A DNA stretch of 64,000 nucleotides from Limnobaculum xujianqingii (GTDB lineage Bacteria > Pseudomonadota > Gammaproteobacteria > Enterobacterales > Enterobacteriaceae): assembly GCF_013394855.1 (NCBI RefSeq), contig NZ_JABMLK010000002.1:1054001-1118000 (forward strand), written 5' to 3'. Below are positions 49,050 to 62,026 of this stretch, piece by piece (within the stretch, counting starts at the first letter, position 1; every line of letters starts with the position of its first letter). The notes beneath the pieces are model-generated. The model was not told where the DNA came from. It did no database searches and saw only the letters and a list, made by a program, of their open reading frames with translations. The position numbers and the translations under genes were made by a program.

Positions 49050-49889
49050 ATGTCTGAAACTGTACATTCTTATGATCAGACTAAACGCCGGATTTATCTG
49101 CGGTGTTTTAGCATCAAAACCCCAATGGGAAAAGCCGTCTCTCTGTTTTGGGGGGGAATTGCATTACTTATTGTATTGACTGAATTTATGCGCATGGGGG
49201 GATTGGGGTTTAATTTTAATCACCCTGGGTTTTACCATCAGATGGATATCATTTTTGTTCTGTTATTTTCCTTTGAATATCTGATGCGACTTTGGGTCAC
49301 GCCTAAGTTTATGAAGTATCCCACCTCAGTTATGGGCTTGATTGATTTAATTACTACGCTCAGTCTTTATTTGATTTTATTCTTTCCTGAGTTGGTGGGG
49401 CATTATGAGAATTTTATGAGGTTGGGCCGTATTCTCTGTATTTTGCGCCTGTTTAAACTGTTGGGTGTGATGGATGATGTGGCGTTTTTTCAGCGTTGTA
49501 TTTTAAAAGCCAGAAGCAAGCTCTTACTGTTTTTATTCTGTATTGTCATTGTGGCCATGATGAGCGGCGGTATTATGTTTGTAATCGAAGGCCCACAAAA
49601 TGGATTTACTAATCTGGGTTCTTCCATCTACTGGGCGGTAGTGACACTGGCTACCGTTGGATATGGGGATATTACGCCTCACACCATGCCAGGACGTATT
49701 ATTGCTTCGATGTTGATTATTCTGGGCTATCTGTCACTGGCGATACCTACCAGTATTCTTTCGGCATATGTGATGGCAGAAAGGGGGCGTAAAATCTCTT
49801 TTCGCTGTCCGATATGTAAACAGGTGGGGCACGAACGTGATGCCCGGTATTGTAAACACTGTGGTGGTAAACTGAGTAATAACAATTGA
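49050..49889 (+). CDS. Voltage-gated-like potassium channel with C-terminal zinc ribbon
   Basis: The 279-residue inner membrane protein has six membrane segments. It has an S4-like helix with spaced arginines (RLGRILCILRLFKLLG) and the potassium selectivity filter TVGYGD at residues 202-207. The last 35 residues hold CPIC and CKHC, a four-cysteine zinc ribbon, in the cytoplasm. A TTG at 49038 is an alternative start four codons up. The channel part belongs to the voltage-gated ion channel superfamily. The zinc ribbon may sense metal or redox state or bind a partner; that is inferred. No RCK or cyclic-nucleotide domain is present. Confidence 0.88.
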   Translation: MSETVHSYDQTKRRIYLRCFSIKTPMGKAVSLFWGGIALLIVLTEFMRMGGLGFNFNHPGFYHQMDIIFVLLFSFEYLMRLWVTPKFMKYPTSVMGLIDLITTLSLYLILFFPELVGHYENFMRLGRILCILRLFKLLGVMDDVAFFQRCILKARSKLLLFLFCIVIVAMMSGGIMFVIEGPQNGFTNLGSSIYWAVVTLATVGYGDITPHTMPGRIIASMLIILGYLSLAIPTSILSAYVMAERGRKISFRCPICKQVGHERDARYCKHCGGKLSNNN

Positions 49890-49898
49890 TGTAAAGAA

Positions 49899-49927
49899 AA
49901 AGCCCTTCAGGTGAACTAAAGGGCTTT
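49899..49927. terminator. Terminator of fucO (and of the channel gene)
   Basis: AAAGCCCTT and AAGGGCTTT form a 9-bp stem. Read on the minus strand it is followed by a T-rich tract, so it is mainly the fucO terminator. Confidence 0.75.
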
Positions 49928-49948
49928 AGTATCAAGTTAATACATCAA

Positions 49949-51100
49949 TTAATAGATCGAACGATACAGTACTTTAATCTCTTCTACGTTAGTATCCCGC
50001 GGATTACCACCGGTACATACATCGTCAAAAGCGGCTTGAGCCAGCGCATCAATATCACTCTCTTTCATGCCTACATCACGCAGTCTGGCTGGAATACCAA
50101 CATCTTTGCTCAGTTGTTTCACTGCATTAATAGCGGCTTCACGCACTTCTGCCAGCGGCATATCTGCCGCACCTTTAACACCCATAGCAATCGCGATAGC
50201 ACGGAACTTATCACCGGTGAAATCAGCGTTGTACGCCATGATGTGCGGTAGCAGAATGGCGTTAGCCACACCGTGAGGGGTATCGTAAAAAGCGCCTAAT
50301 GGATGAGCCATACCGTGAACCAAACCCAGACCAACGTTAGAGAATCCCATGCCAGCAATATATTGGCCTAAAGCCATGTCTTCAACGCCGGCAGGTTCAC
50401 CTTTTACGGAGGCGCGTAGAGAACGGGCGATAATCTCAATCGCTTTAAGATGCATCATATCCGTCAATTCCCAGGCACCTTTGGTGGTATAACCTTCGAT
50501 GGCATGGGTCAGGGCGTCAATACCAGTTGCGGCTTTTAATGAGGCGGGCATGCTGGCCATCATCCCGGAGTCGATAATAGCAATAACCGGAATATCATGT
50601 GGGTCAACGCAGACAAACTTACGGCGTTTTTCTTCGTCAGTAATTACATAGTTGATGGTAACTTCGGCAGCGGTACCCGCAGTGGTAGGAATAGCAATCA
50701 TTGGAACACTGGCTTTTTTGGTTGGCGCTACGCCTTCAAGGCTTCTTACATCAGCGTATTCAGGGTTGTTGATGATAATACCAATGGCTTTACAGGTATC
50801 CTGTGGAGAGCCTCCACCAACGGCAATCAGATAATCAGCCCCGGACTGTTTAAACTTAGCTACCCCTTTTTGTACTACGGCAATGGTTGGATTAGGGATA
50901 ACTTCATCAAAGATTTCGTAAGGTAGTTTGGCTTCATCCAGCAGTTTGCTTACTTTTGTTGCCACACCGAATTTAATCAGGTCTTTATCGGTGACCAGTA
51001 ACGCTTTTTTAAATCCGCGTTTTTTCACTTCGTCCACAATATGGGAAATGGCTCCGGCACCAAAATAGGAGGTTTCATTGAGGATCATTCTATTTGCCAT
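49949..51100 (-). CDS. fucO: Lactaldehyde reductase (iron-containing alcohol dehydrogenase)
   Basis: The 383-residue protein is very close to E. coli FucO (MANRMILNET at the start, AIGGGSPQDTCKAIGI, TTAGTAAEVTINYVITD). The iron ligands lie in GIDALTHAIEGY and GLVHGMAHPLGAFYDTPHG. FucO reduces L-lactaldehyde to L-1,2-propanediol under anaerobic growth on fucose or rhamnose. Here it stands alone, not in a fuc cluster, so it may serve another deoxysugar pathway or ethylene glycol/glycolaldehyde conversion. Confidence 0.95.
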   Translation of the reverse strand: MANRMILNETSYFGAGAISHIVDEVKKRGFKKALLVTDKDLIKFGVATKVSKLLDEAKLPYEIFDEVIPNPTIAVVQKGVAKFKQSGADYLIAVGGGSPQDTCKAIGIIINNPEYADVRSLEGVAPTKKASVPMIAIPTTAGTAAEVTINYVITDEEKRRKFVCVDPHDIPVIAIIDSGMMASMPASLKAATGIDALTHAIEGYTTKGAWELTDMMHLKAIEIIARSLRASVKGEPAGVEDMALGQYIAGMGFSNVGLGLVHGMAHPLGAFYDTPHGVANAILLPHIMAYNADFTGDKFRAIAIAMGVKGAADMPLAEVREAAINAVKQLSKDVGIPARLRDVGMKESDIDALAQAAFDDVCTGGNPRDTNVEEIKVLYRSIY

Positions 51101-51447
51101 GTTATAGCTCCATAAGATTGTTATATTTAAAAACGATTAAAAATGAATCAATTCTTGAGAACGTCTAAATTGGCAGTTCATGCTGTATTCCAACAGGCTG
51201 AACCGAACTCCATGTCTATGAACTTAGAGTAATTAACTTTCTCGCCAGAAAATTGATATAGGTTAGGAAAGGGGGGGAACAGTTTTTTTTGGTTATTATT
51301 TCCAGAAAAAAAGAATAAACCTTGATGTAAGGCCACAAAACAAAATATCTGACTCTAGCCCAATGGAACGGTTGGCAATGGGGTGATGATTCGGTATGTT
51401 TTATTCGTTTTCTAATGTCTACTATCAGGATAATCATTTTTGCCATT
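51101..51447. other. fucO-acetyltransferase intergenic region
   Basis: These 347 bp lie between divergent genes. They contain a run of Gs and Ts near 51270-51290 and no supported gene; a 76-codon minus-strand ORF has no ribosome site or domain. Promoters for both genes are expected here. Confidence 0.5.
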
Positions 51448-51972
51448 ATGAAAGTTACCCGACTACAGAGTACTAATGACGCGCTTTTTCCAACCTTTGA
51501 ACGCCTTTATCGCATCTCTTTTCCGGAGTTTGAGCAGCGTACCTTTGAGCATCAGGCTAAAGGATTAATGGCGGAAAACTATTTTCTTCACTGTTATGAA
51601 GAGAACTCGTTGTTTGTTGGATTTGTAGCGTATTGGGAGTTTGCTGACTATCTGTATATCGAACATTATGCCATTAGCGACCAGGTACGTGGTCAGGGCT
51701 ATGGAACCCGTTTGCTTGGGGAGCTAATTGCTTCAACAAACAAAACGGTGATTCTGGAAATCGATCCGGTAGTGGATGAGATCTCGCAAAAGCGTTTACG
51801 TTTTTATCGGGCATTAGGCTTTGTGGAAAACGATTATTCTCATGTTCATCCACCTTATCAAGGGAAGTTCCACGGGCATCCGCTAAAAATATTAAGCAGT
51901 GGGCGGGCGATTACTGAAGTGGAGTACCAGCGATTTAATCAGGATCTGAAATTAATAGTGATGGAAAAGTAA
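51448..51972 (+). CDS. GNAT-family N-acetyltransferase
   Basis: The 174-residue protein has the GNAT fold. The acetyl-CoA loop is DQVRGQGYGTRLLGELI, followed by TVILEIDPV and the RFYRALGFVENDYSH strand-helix typical of motif B. I chose the ATG at 51448; 11 further codons upstream are in frame but without a better ribosome site. The substrate is unknown. It ends just before a bidirectional terminator shared with the his operon. Confidence 0.85.
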   Translation: MKVTRLQSTNDALFPTFERLYRISFPEFEQRTFEHQAKGLMAENYFLHCYEENSLFVGFVAYWEFADYLYIEHYAISDQVRGQGYGTRLLGELIASTNKTVILEIDPVVDEISQKRLRFYRALGFVENDYSHVHPPYQGKFHGHPLKILSSGRAITEVEYQRFNQDLKLIVMEK

Positions 51973-51977
51973 CCAAT

Positions 51978-52004
51978 AAAAAAGCCAGCGAAAGGCTGGC
52001 TTTT
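51978..52004. terminator. Bidirectional terminator between the acetyltransferase and the his operon
   Basis: AAAAGCCAGC and GCTGGCTTTT form a 10-bp stem with a short loop. It carries T-runs in both directions (on the minus strand six T follow), so it also ends the his operon transcript. Confidence 0.85.
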
Positions 52005-52030
52005 GGGATAGAAAGGTTTGTTGCCAGCTA

Positions 52031-52635
52031 TTACTTATGCCTTTCCCGCAGTCGATTAATCACAGAACTTAAATTCAAATCCTGATCCTGTAACAGAACC
52101 AGTAAGTGATAGACCAAATCGGAGGCTTCATTAGTCAGTTCTTCCCGGTCATTCACCGTTGCGGCCAGTGCAGTTTCAACGCCTTCTTCACCAACTTTTT
52201 GAGCAATACGCTTGGTTCCACTGGCATACAGTTTAGCGGTGTAAGACGTAGCCGGATCCGCTTGTTTACGTGAGGCCAGCAATTGTTCTAACTGATAGAG
52301 AAAGGTCCATTCGGTTTCTGCAGGGGCAAAGCAACTGCTGGTACCGTTATGGCAGGTAGGGCCAACCGGATTCGCCAGAATTAACAGGCTATCGTTATCA
52401 CAGTCCGGTGTCATGCTGACAACATTCAGGAAATTGCCGGAACTTTCTCCCTTGGTCCACAGGCGCTGTTTGGTTCGTGAGAAAAAAGTCACTTTACCGC
52501 TCTGTTCAGTAGCGTGCAGGGCTTCCAGATTCATATAGCCCAACATCAGAACTTCACCGGAAACCGCATGCTGGACAATCGCAGGTATCATGCCGTCGAC
52601 TTTTTCCCAATCCAGCTGGCTATGTTGCTGTTGCG

Positions 52636-52642
<7 letters not shown>
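52031..52642 (-). CDS. hisI: Bifunctional phosphoribosyl-AMP cyclohydrolase / phosphoribosyl-ATP pyrophosphatase
   Basis: HisIE carries out steps 2 and 3 of histidine synthesis. The first 115 residues form the cyclohydrolase with zinc and metal ligands ([20 protein letters not shown], then SSCF). The rest is the helical pyrophosphatase ([13 protein letters not shown]). With 203 residues the length equals that of E. coli. It is the last gene of the operon and overlaps hisF by 7 bp. Confidence 0.97.
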
Positions 52643-54723
<2,081 letters not shown>

Positions 54724-54724
<1 letters not shown>

Positions 54725-55791
54725 TACAGCACCCCTTTTGAACTCGGTAGGGTATTACCCTCCACGCGAATTGCCTGACGCAGGGTACGACCAAATACTT
54801 TAAACAGGCTTTCTACTCTGTGGTGGTCGTTCTTACCCTTGGTTTTCAGGTGTAAGGTGACTGCCATTGAGTAAGACAGCGAGTGGAAGAAGTGCTCCAC
54901 CATCTCAGTACTCATATCCCCAACGCGCTGGTGGGTAAACTCGGCTTTATACTCAAGGAAAGGGCGACCGGAAATATCCAGTGCACAGCGAGCCAGACAT
55001 TCATCCATCGGCAGCGTAAAACCAAAACGGCCAATACCACGTTTATCACCTAATGCTTTTTTAAGTGCTTCACCCAGAGCCAGACCGGTGTCTTCAATGG
55101 TGTGGTGATCGTCAATAAACAAATCGCCTTTTACATTGATATTCATACGAAAGCCGCCGTGGGTGGCAATCTGGTCCAGCATATGATCAAAGAAGCCAAT
55201 GCCGGTGTGAATTTTGCTGTTGCCTTCGCGATCCAGCCATACTTCCACATCAATGGAAGTTTCTTTGGTGGTGCGAATAACATGGGCATGGCGGTCTGAC
55301 TGGGTTAGCTGTTCGACTATCTGGTTCCAGCCTAAGGAATCACGTTGGTAGCGAATGCCCTTAATACCCATATTTTTAGCTAACTGAATGTCGGTTTCCC
55401 GATCGCCAATTACCCAGGAATTGTCATAATCCATTACTGCTTTGTGCATATAGGCCGCCACCATTTTGGTTTTAGGTTTGCGGCAGTCGCATTTGTCTGC
55501 CGGCATATGTGGGCAGATCAGGGTTTCTTTGAAGCAAATCCCTTGAGAGGTCAGGATCTGCATCATCAGGTTGTGCGGTGGATCGAAATCTTCCTGCGGA
55601 AAACTGCTGGTTCCCAGTCCATCCTGATTGGTGATCATCACCAGTTGATAACCGGCATCCTGCAATTTCAGCAGGGCAGGAATGACCTGTGGCTCTAATG
55701 CCAGCTTATCTAACCGATCTACCTGAAAATCTTCAGGTGGTTCGGCGATGATGGTACCGTCGCGGTCAATAAACAGATATTTTTGGCTCAT
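54724..55791 (-). CDS. hisB: Bifunctional histidinol-phosphatase / imidazoleglycerol-phosphate dehydratase
   Basis: From the ATG at 55791 the protein has 355 residues, as in E. coli. The N-terminal HAD phosphatase shows FIDRDGTII and a zinc-binding [15 protein letters not shown] loop. The C-terminal dehydratase shows [17 protein letters not shown] and [15 protein letters not shown] frame start 17 codons upstream overlaps hisC sequence and lacks a ribosome site; AAGGA precedes the chosen ATG. Confidence 0.97.
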
Positions 55792-55805
55792 GGCGGCTGT
55801 TTTCC

Positions 55806-56861
<1,056 letters not shown>

Positions 56862-58166
56862 TTACGCCTCCGGATTCAGTTGTTTTAGTTTGGCGACACG
56901 TAAAGAGACGGCCTGCTTATGGGCGGTCAATTGCTCTGCCTGTGCCAGAGTTTCAATCGTAGGGGCCAGCGCCATAAAACCCTGCTGGGTTAACTGCTGA
57001 ACGGTCATACGCTTTTGGAAATCCGATAAGCCTAGGCTGGAGCTGGTAGCGGTATAACCGTAGGTTGGCAGTACGTGGTTGGTTCCTGAAGCGTAATCAC
57101 CGGCAGATTCCGGTGACCAGTCACCCAGGAACACCGAGCCCGCGCTGGTAATACGCTCCACCATAGCTTCAGGGTCGCGGGTCTGAATGATCAGGTGTTC
57201 AGGTCCATACTGGTTGCTGATATCAATACATTGATCCAAATCTTTCGTCACAATTAAGCGGCTTTCAGCCAGTGCCTGACGGGCAATATCTTGTCGCGAC
57301 AGCGTCATTAATTGCTTTTCTAACTGTTCAGAAACGGCCTCAGCAATATCTCTGTCCGGAGTAAGTAAAATAACCTGAGAATCCGGACCGTGTTCTGCCT
57401 GTGACAGCAGATCGGAAGCAATAAAAGCAGGGGTTGAACCGCTGTCTGCAATTACCAGAACTTCTGAAGGGCCGGCTGGCATATCAATAGCCGCACCGCC
57501 AATGGCCTGACTCACCTGACGTTTAGCTTCGGTGACATAGGCGTTACCCGGCCCGAAGATTTTATCCACTTTAGGTACGGTTTCGCTGCCAAACGCCATA
57601 GCGGCTATGGCCTGAGCGCCACCCAGTTGGAAAACGTTTTTAATACCGCACAGTTTTGCCGCATACAGAATTTCATCGGCAATGGGTGGTGGTGAACAAA
57701 GCACGACTTCTTTACAGCCCGCCAGACGAGAAGGGATGCCTAACATCAATACTGTTGACGGTAGTGGCGCAGTGCCTCCGGGAATATACAGACCAACGGA
57801 TTTAATAGGGCGGGTAACCTGCTGGCAACGTACGCCAGGCTGAGTTTCGATATCTACAGTTGGCAGTACCTGAGCCTTATGAAAGGTCTCAATATTGCGA
57901 GCTGCGATAGCCATTGCCTGTTTGATTTCGTCACCCAAACGTTCAGAGGCTGCATTGATTTCTTGCTCGCTGATACGCAGGCTGGTGGTTTGTATTTTGT
58001 CAAATTTAGCATTGAGCAGGGTTAGCGCTCGATCGCCACCGGCTTTCACTTGCTCGATGATTTCGCTCACTGCGGTACTGATACGATCGGATGCATTTAC
58101 CGCCGGACGAGAAAGCAGTTCTTGTCGCTGCTGCTTATTGCATTGTTCCCAGTAGGTCAGTTGCAT
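56862..58166 (-). CDS. hisD: Histidinol dehydrogenase
   Basis: HisD oxidises histidinol to histidine in two NAD-dependent steps. The 434-residue zinc enzyme (E. coli 434) has the stretches [62 protein letters not shown] and [13 protein letters not shown]. It starts 5 bp after hisG. Confidence 0.97.
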   Translation of the reverse strand: MQLTYWEQCNKQQRQELLSRPAVNASDRISTAVSEIIEQVKAGGDRALTLLNAKFDKIQTTSLRISEQEINAASERLGDEIKQAMAIAARNIETFHKAQVLPTVDIETQPGVRCQQVTRPIKSVGLYIPGGTAPLPSTVLMLGIPSRLAGCKEVVLCSPPPIADEILYAAKLCGIKNVFQLGGAQAIAAMAFGSETVPKVDKIFGPGNAYVTEAKRQVSQAIGGAAIDMPAGPSEVLVIADSGSTPAFIASDLLSQAEHGPDSQVILLTPDRDIAEAVSEQLEKQLMTLSRQDIARQALAESRLIVTKDLDQCIDISNQYGPEHLIIQTRDPEAMVERITSAGSVFLGDWSPESAGDYASGTNHVLPTYGYTATSSSLGLSDFQKRMTVQQLTQQGFMALAPTIETLAQAEQLTAHKQAVSLRVAKLKQLNPEA

Positions 58167-58171
58167 GGTGG

Positions 58172-59071
58172 TTACTCCATCATTTTTTCGATTGGTAACA
58201 CCAGAATTGAACTGGCACCGAGTTTTTTCAGGCTTTCCATGGTTTCCCAGAATAGCGTTTCGCTACTAACCATGTGCATTGCCACGCGGTTTTTATCACC
58301 GGCCAACGGCAGAATGGTTGGACGCTCGGCACCAGGGAGCAGGGCCACAATCTCTTCCAGACGGTCGTTAGGTGCGTGCAGCATGATATATTTGGATTCT
58401 CGGGCCTGAATCACCCCTTGCATACGAGTCAGCAGTTTATTGATCAGCTCTTGTTTCTCATCGGATATTTCACCATCACGCTGGATTAACGTCGCTTTAG
58501 AGCGATAAATAACGTCAACTTCACGCAGGCCGTTGGCTTCCAGTGTTGCTCCGGTAGACACTAAATCGCAGATAGCGTCAGCTAAGCCTGCACGCGGGGC
58601 CACTTCCACAGAACCATTTAACAGACAGGATTTAAAACGAACTTTTTGTTCGTCCAGATAGCGTTTTAGCAGGTGAGGATAAGAGGTCGCGATACGACTA
58701 TTTTGTAAACATTGTGGGCCGGTATATTCAGCATCCAACGGCATGGCGAGAGAGAGACGACATCCGCCAAAATCAAGGCGACGCAGAGTGATGTAGCGAG
58801 GATCTTCTCCCTGAGCGCGGCGGCTTAGCAGCTCTTCTTCCAGTACGTTTTCACCGATAATACCGAGGTCTACCACACCGTCCATCACCAGGCCGGGAAT
58901 ATCGTCATCACGTACACGCAGAATATCAATAGGCATATTTTCTGCGAAGGCAATCAGACGTTGTTGCTGGAGGTTTATTTTAATACCACAGCTGGCGAAC
59001 AGCTTTTGGGATTCATCACTTAAACGACCTGATTTTTGCATAGCTATTCGTAAACGGCTTTTATCTAACAT
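58172..59071 (-). CDS. hisG: ATP phosphoribosyltransferase
   Basis: HisG joins ATP and PRPP, the first and feedback-inhibited step of histidine synthesis. The 299-residue long-form enzyme has the N-terminal [12 protein letters not shown], the PRPP site [19 protein letters not shown], and a C-terminal ACT-like histidine-binding domain. It is the first structural gene, about 150 bp after the leader peptide, behind the attenuator. Confidence 0.97.
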   Translation of the reverse strand: MLDKSRLRIAMQKSGRLSDESQKLFASCGIKINLQQQRLIAFAENMPIDILRVRDDDIPGLVMDGVVDLGIIGENVLEEELLSRRAQGEDPRYITLRRLDFGGCRLSLAMPLDAEYTGPQCLQNSRIATSYPHLLKRYLDEQKVRFKSCLLNGSVEVAPRAGLADAICDLVSTGATLEANGLREVDVIYRSKATLIQRDGEISDEKQELINKLLTRMQGVIQARESKYIMLHAPNDRLEEIVALLPGAERPTILPLAGDKNRVAMHMVSSETLFWETMESLKKLGASSILVLPIEKMME

Positions 59072-59124
59072 GGTAATCCTCTTATCTCTCTAATTTATTC
59101 TTCTTAAATCGTGGGCATTAAAAA

Positions 59125-59152
59125 AGCCCTCGGAAGGATTCTTCCGAGGGCT
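59125..59152 (-). terminator. his operon attenuator terminator
   Basis: AGCCCTCGGAAG and CTTCCGAGGGCT form a perfect 12-bp stem. On the minus strand it is followed by six T. It lies between hisL and hisG, at the expected place for the attenuator that responds to charged histidine tRNA. Confidence 0.92.
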
Positions 59153-59218
59153 CTCTTTAACATTCTGTTCGCCACTGGAAGATCCGTTGATCGTCTTCCA
59201 GCACCAAAGGCCTGAAGA

Positions 59219-59266
59219 CTAATCAGGGTGATGGTGATGATGGTGGTTAAACAGAACGTTATTCAT
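59219..59266 (-). CDS. hisL: his operon leader peptide
   Basis: The 15-residue peptide reads MNNVLFNHHHHHHPD, with six histidines in a row, then TAG. E. coli HisL has seven histidines and the same PD end. When histidine tRNA is uncharged, the ribosome stalls on these codons and prevents the downstream terminator from forming. Confidence 0.97.
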   Translation of the reverse strand: MNNVLFNHHHHHHPD

Positions 59267-59283
59267 AATATTGTGCGCCTTGA

Positions 59284-59312
59284 ATCAGATAATTTATTTG
59301 TGTCGCTGACAA
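59284..59312 (-). promoter_or_regulatory. Candidate his operon promoter
   Basis: On the minus strand TTGTCA (59307-59312) is followed after 17 bases by TCTGAT (59284-59289). It lies about 20 bp before the leader peptide ATG, a plausible but close position. The -10 match is weak. Confidence 0.4.
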
Positions 59313-59519
59313 GTAACCTACCCATTGTTTAACAGAATGGCAACTACTTTTTTAAATAATTATGCAGAATGTAGAATAGGTAAGAAAATCAGGATTAAAC
59401 AATCTGCTTTAAATTCTAATCTGCTACCGAATTAAACAGGTAAGGCAGTTAGTTTTGGCTTATATTGTATAGCGTTATTTCAGTAAACTGAGTCATATAT
59501 ACCTACAGGTAAAATGCAG

Positions 59520-60347
59520 ATGAAGAAGGTTTCCATAATTGGTTTAGGCTGGCTTGGAATGCCGCTGGCACTTTCATTGTCAGGACAGGGATATATTGTC
59601 GCAGGTAGTAAAACCACACTGGATGGCGTTGAGGCAGCTCGTATGTCTGGTGTTGATGCTTATCCTTTAGTGATGACCCCATCACCAGAATGTGAAGCTG
59701 AGGATTGGGAGCAACTGCTGAACTGTGATGTGTTAATTATTACATTACCCGCCAGTCGCGATCCTGAGCGTGCAGACATCTACCGTCAGTCGGTACAGCT
59801 GTTAGTGGATAGCGCACTGAGTAAACAAATTTCCCGTATTATCTTTATCAGCTCTACCTCAGTGTATGGACCGGGGGAAGGGGAAATAACGGAAGAATCT
59901 GCTCTCAAGCCCGAACGCGTTTCTGGCAATGCGTTGGTGAGCATAGAGAACTGGTTACATGACTTACCCCACCTTCAGGTGGATATTCTGCGTCTGGCGG
60001 GTTTAGTCGGGCCGGATCGTCACCCGGGACGTTTTCTTTCCGGTAAGCAAGAATTGCCCGAAGGTAATTGTGGTGTAAATCTGGTTCATCAGGAAGACGC
60101 TATTGCCGCGATTCAACTGCTGTTAAAACAGCCGCAAGGTGGACATATCTATAACCTGTGCGCACCACTGCATCCACGTAAACAAGATTATTATCCGCAG
60201 ATGGTAAAAAGAGTGGGCATAACACCGCCGCAGTTTACGCCAACAGATCGCACATCGCTGGGGCGAATCATCAACGGACAAAAGATATGCAAAGAATTAG
60301 GATTCAAATACTGCTTTGAAGACCCGGCATTGATGCCGTTGCTGTAA
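59520..60347 (+). CDS. yeeZ: YeeZ, NAD(P)-binding epimerase-like protein
   Basis: The protein (275 residues from the ATG at 59520; another ATG lies two codons earlier) matches E. coli YeeZ. It has a Rossmann start KKVSIIGLGWLGMPLAL, SSTSVYGPGEG, ILRLAGLVGPDRHPGRFLSGK and a C-terminal segment GGHIYNLCAPLHP. It belongs to the extended SDR group, but the reaction is unknown. As in E. coli it is divergent from the his operon. Confidence 0.92.
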   Translation: MKKVSIIGLGWLGMPLALSLSGQGYIVAGSKTTLDGVEAARMSGVDAYPLVMTPSPECEAEDWEQLLNCDVLIITLPASRDPERADIYRQSVQLLVDSALSKQISRIIFISSTSVYGPGEGEITEESALKPERVSGNALVSIENWLHDLPHLQVDILRLAGLVGPDRHPGRFLSGKQELPEGNCGVNLVHQEDAIAAIQLLLKQPQGGHIYNLCAPLHPRKQDYYPQMVKRVGITPPQFTPTDRTSLGRIINGQKICKELGFKYCFEDPALMPLL

Positions 60348-60442
60348 TTAGTTAGATCTGTATGGTTTAAGAAAAATAAAAATTTCTGTTTAGTACTTTT
60401 TCTTAATGACAGAGTTTGATGTTCTAGTTTTTGTGTGTAAAA

Positions 60443-60624
60443 AGCTAATCGTTGGGAGGGACGGGTGTTGGGGTCGACTTGGCGTAAGCCAACGAAGTGC
60501 CCCTAACCCGGCCAGGCCCGACGCACTCTGATATTCAGTACAGATGTTCTTCCGGCCGAGTTCAGTAGAAATATAAGCACATTGCTATTACGGCCGGAAT
60601 ATCCTCAGATGCTGATTTATTGAT
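60443..60624. repeat. Structured interspersed repeat, copy B
   Basis: This copy matches 33351-33530 over its full length in the same orientation. The first hairpin is TTGGC-GTAA-GCCAA (60478-60491) with the same GGGG/CCCC closing pairs. The second is CCGGCCG with CGGCCGG (60552-60558 and 60591-60597). Compared with copy A, three pairs of the first stem and one of the second have changed on both sides. It lies between the converging yeeZ and artM genes. The reading frame open across copy A is interrupted here by TGA. Confidence 0.8.
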
Positions 60625-60645
60625 AAATAAAAAACAAAAAAACTA

Positions 60646-61311
60646 TCAGCGATGCTCAAACGCCAGCGCTCTCTTCTCGATCATCCGCATCATCAAGGTA
60701 AGTAACCCATTAACACACAGATAGATAACACCTGCCGCACCATACACCATCACATCGTAGGTTCGACCATACATCAACTGGCTGTAACCCATGACTTCCA
60801 TTAGCGTAATGGTATAGGCCAGGGAAGTACTCTTAAAGACCAGCACGACTTCGTTGGAATAAGAAGAGAGTGCACGTTTAAAAGCATAGGGTAAAAGAAT
60901 ACGCAGGGTCTGCGCTTTAGACATACCCAGCGCCGAGCAGGACTGCCACTGACCTGATGGAATGGCTCTGACGGCACCGTGAAACAGCAAGGTTGAGTAA
61001 GCCGCACTGTTTAAGGCCAGCGCAATCATGGCGCATAACCAAGGCTCAGACAGCAATTGCCATAACACCGGGAATTGTTTGATACCTTCAAACTGGCCGG
61101 GACCGTAGTAAATCAGGAATATCTGTACCAGCAACGGGGTGCCGGTAAATAGCGTGATATAGCCTTTAACTATCCAATTAATAACCGGGGTTTTTAATGT
61201 CAAAACTACGGTAAACAGAATAGCCAGAATCAGCGCCACAATCAGAGAAACTAGAGTCAGCGTCAGGCTGGTGTGTAGTCCCTGTAGGACATCCGGTAGA
61301 TACTGAAACAT
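60646..61311 (-). CDS. artM: Arginine ABC transporter, permease subunit ArtM
   Basis: The 221-residue permease (E. coli 222) has five membrane segments. It shows the polar amino acid permease loop with SAAYSTLLFHGAVRAIPSGQWQSCSALGMS and the coupling-helix region LPYAFKRALSSYSNEVVLVFKSTSL. It is the last gene of artPIQM and its ATG overlaps the artQ stop by one base. It pairs with ArtQ to form the channel. Confidence 0.95.
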   Translation of the reverse strand: MFQYLPDVLQGLHTSLTLTLVSLIVALILAILFTVVLTLKTPVINWIVKGYITLFTGTPLLVQIFLIYYGPGQFEGIKQFPVLWQLLSEPWLCAMIALALNSAAYSTLLFHGAVRAIPSGQWQSCSALGMSKAQTLRILLPYAFKRALSSYSNEVVLVFKSTSLAYTITLMEVMGYSQLMYGRTYDVMVYGAAGVIYLCVNGLLTLMMRMIEKRALAFEHR

Positions 61312-62015
61312 TATGATGCCTCCCGTTCAAAGCGCGTAGTGCGTTGCTCAATCAGGGAGAGAATATGCTGGCTAATCAGGGTAATGGCTAAATAAATCAA
61401 CGCGGCAATCATAAACCAGGTGAAGGGTTCCTGAGTGCGGATGGCAATACTTTTGGTTTGCAACATTAAATCATTAACACTAATCAGTGAAACCAGAGCG
61501 GTATCTTTTAGCAGAACCAGCCACTGATTACCTAAACCGGGCAGGGCATGACGCCACATTTGCGGCATGATCAAACGAAAGAAAATCGCACTTTTACTGA
61601 TGCCCAGCGCCTGACCCGATTCCCATTGTCCACGAGGAACGGCCTTTAATGCACCACGCAGAGTTTGCGAACCATAAGCGGCATACAATAATGACAGGGC
61701 AATCACACCGCACAGGAATGGACTGACATCAAAGTTTTCAATATTCAACTGAATGGTGACGCCCAGCACGGTAAAGCCATCAGCCAGGGTCATCAACAGC
61801 TGTGATGCGCCAAAATAGATAAACAATACCACCAGAATTTCCGGTAAACCGCGCAGGATCATAACGATACCGGTGGCGACATAGCTGACGAATTTCAGGC
61901 GAGATGACTCCCATACGGCGAAAATCATAGCCAGTATCAGACCCAACACCAGAGAGCATACTGCCAGGCCGACGGTCATACCGGCGGCGCTGGCTAACGG
62001 GAGAATTTCATTCAT
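61311..62015 (-). CDS. artQ: Arginine ABC transporter, permease subunit ArtQ
   Basis: The 234-residue permease (E. coli 238) has about five membrane segments and the EAA-type coupling loop [29 protein letters not shown]. It follows the binding-protein gene after 11 bp and overlaps artM by one base. Confidence 0.95.
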   Translation of the reverse strand: MNEILPLASAAGMTVGLAVCSLVLGLILAMIFAVWESSRLKFVSYVATGIVMILRGLPEILVVLFIYFGASQLLMTLADGFTVLGVTIQLNIENFDVSPFLCGVIALSLLYAAYGSQTLRGALKAVPRGQWESGQALGISKSAIFFRLIMPQMWRHALPGLGNQWLVLLKDTALVSLISVNDLMLQTKSIAIRTQEPFTWFMIAALIYLAITLISQHILSLIEQRTTRFEREAS

Positions 62016-62026
62016 TATTTGTCAGA

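Noticed and set aside
51216..51446. 76-codon ORF between fucO and the acetyltransferase
   Set aside because: No ribosome site or recognised domain; it occupies the expected promoter region of fucO and overlaps the acetyltransferase upstream region.
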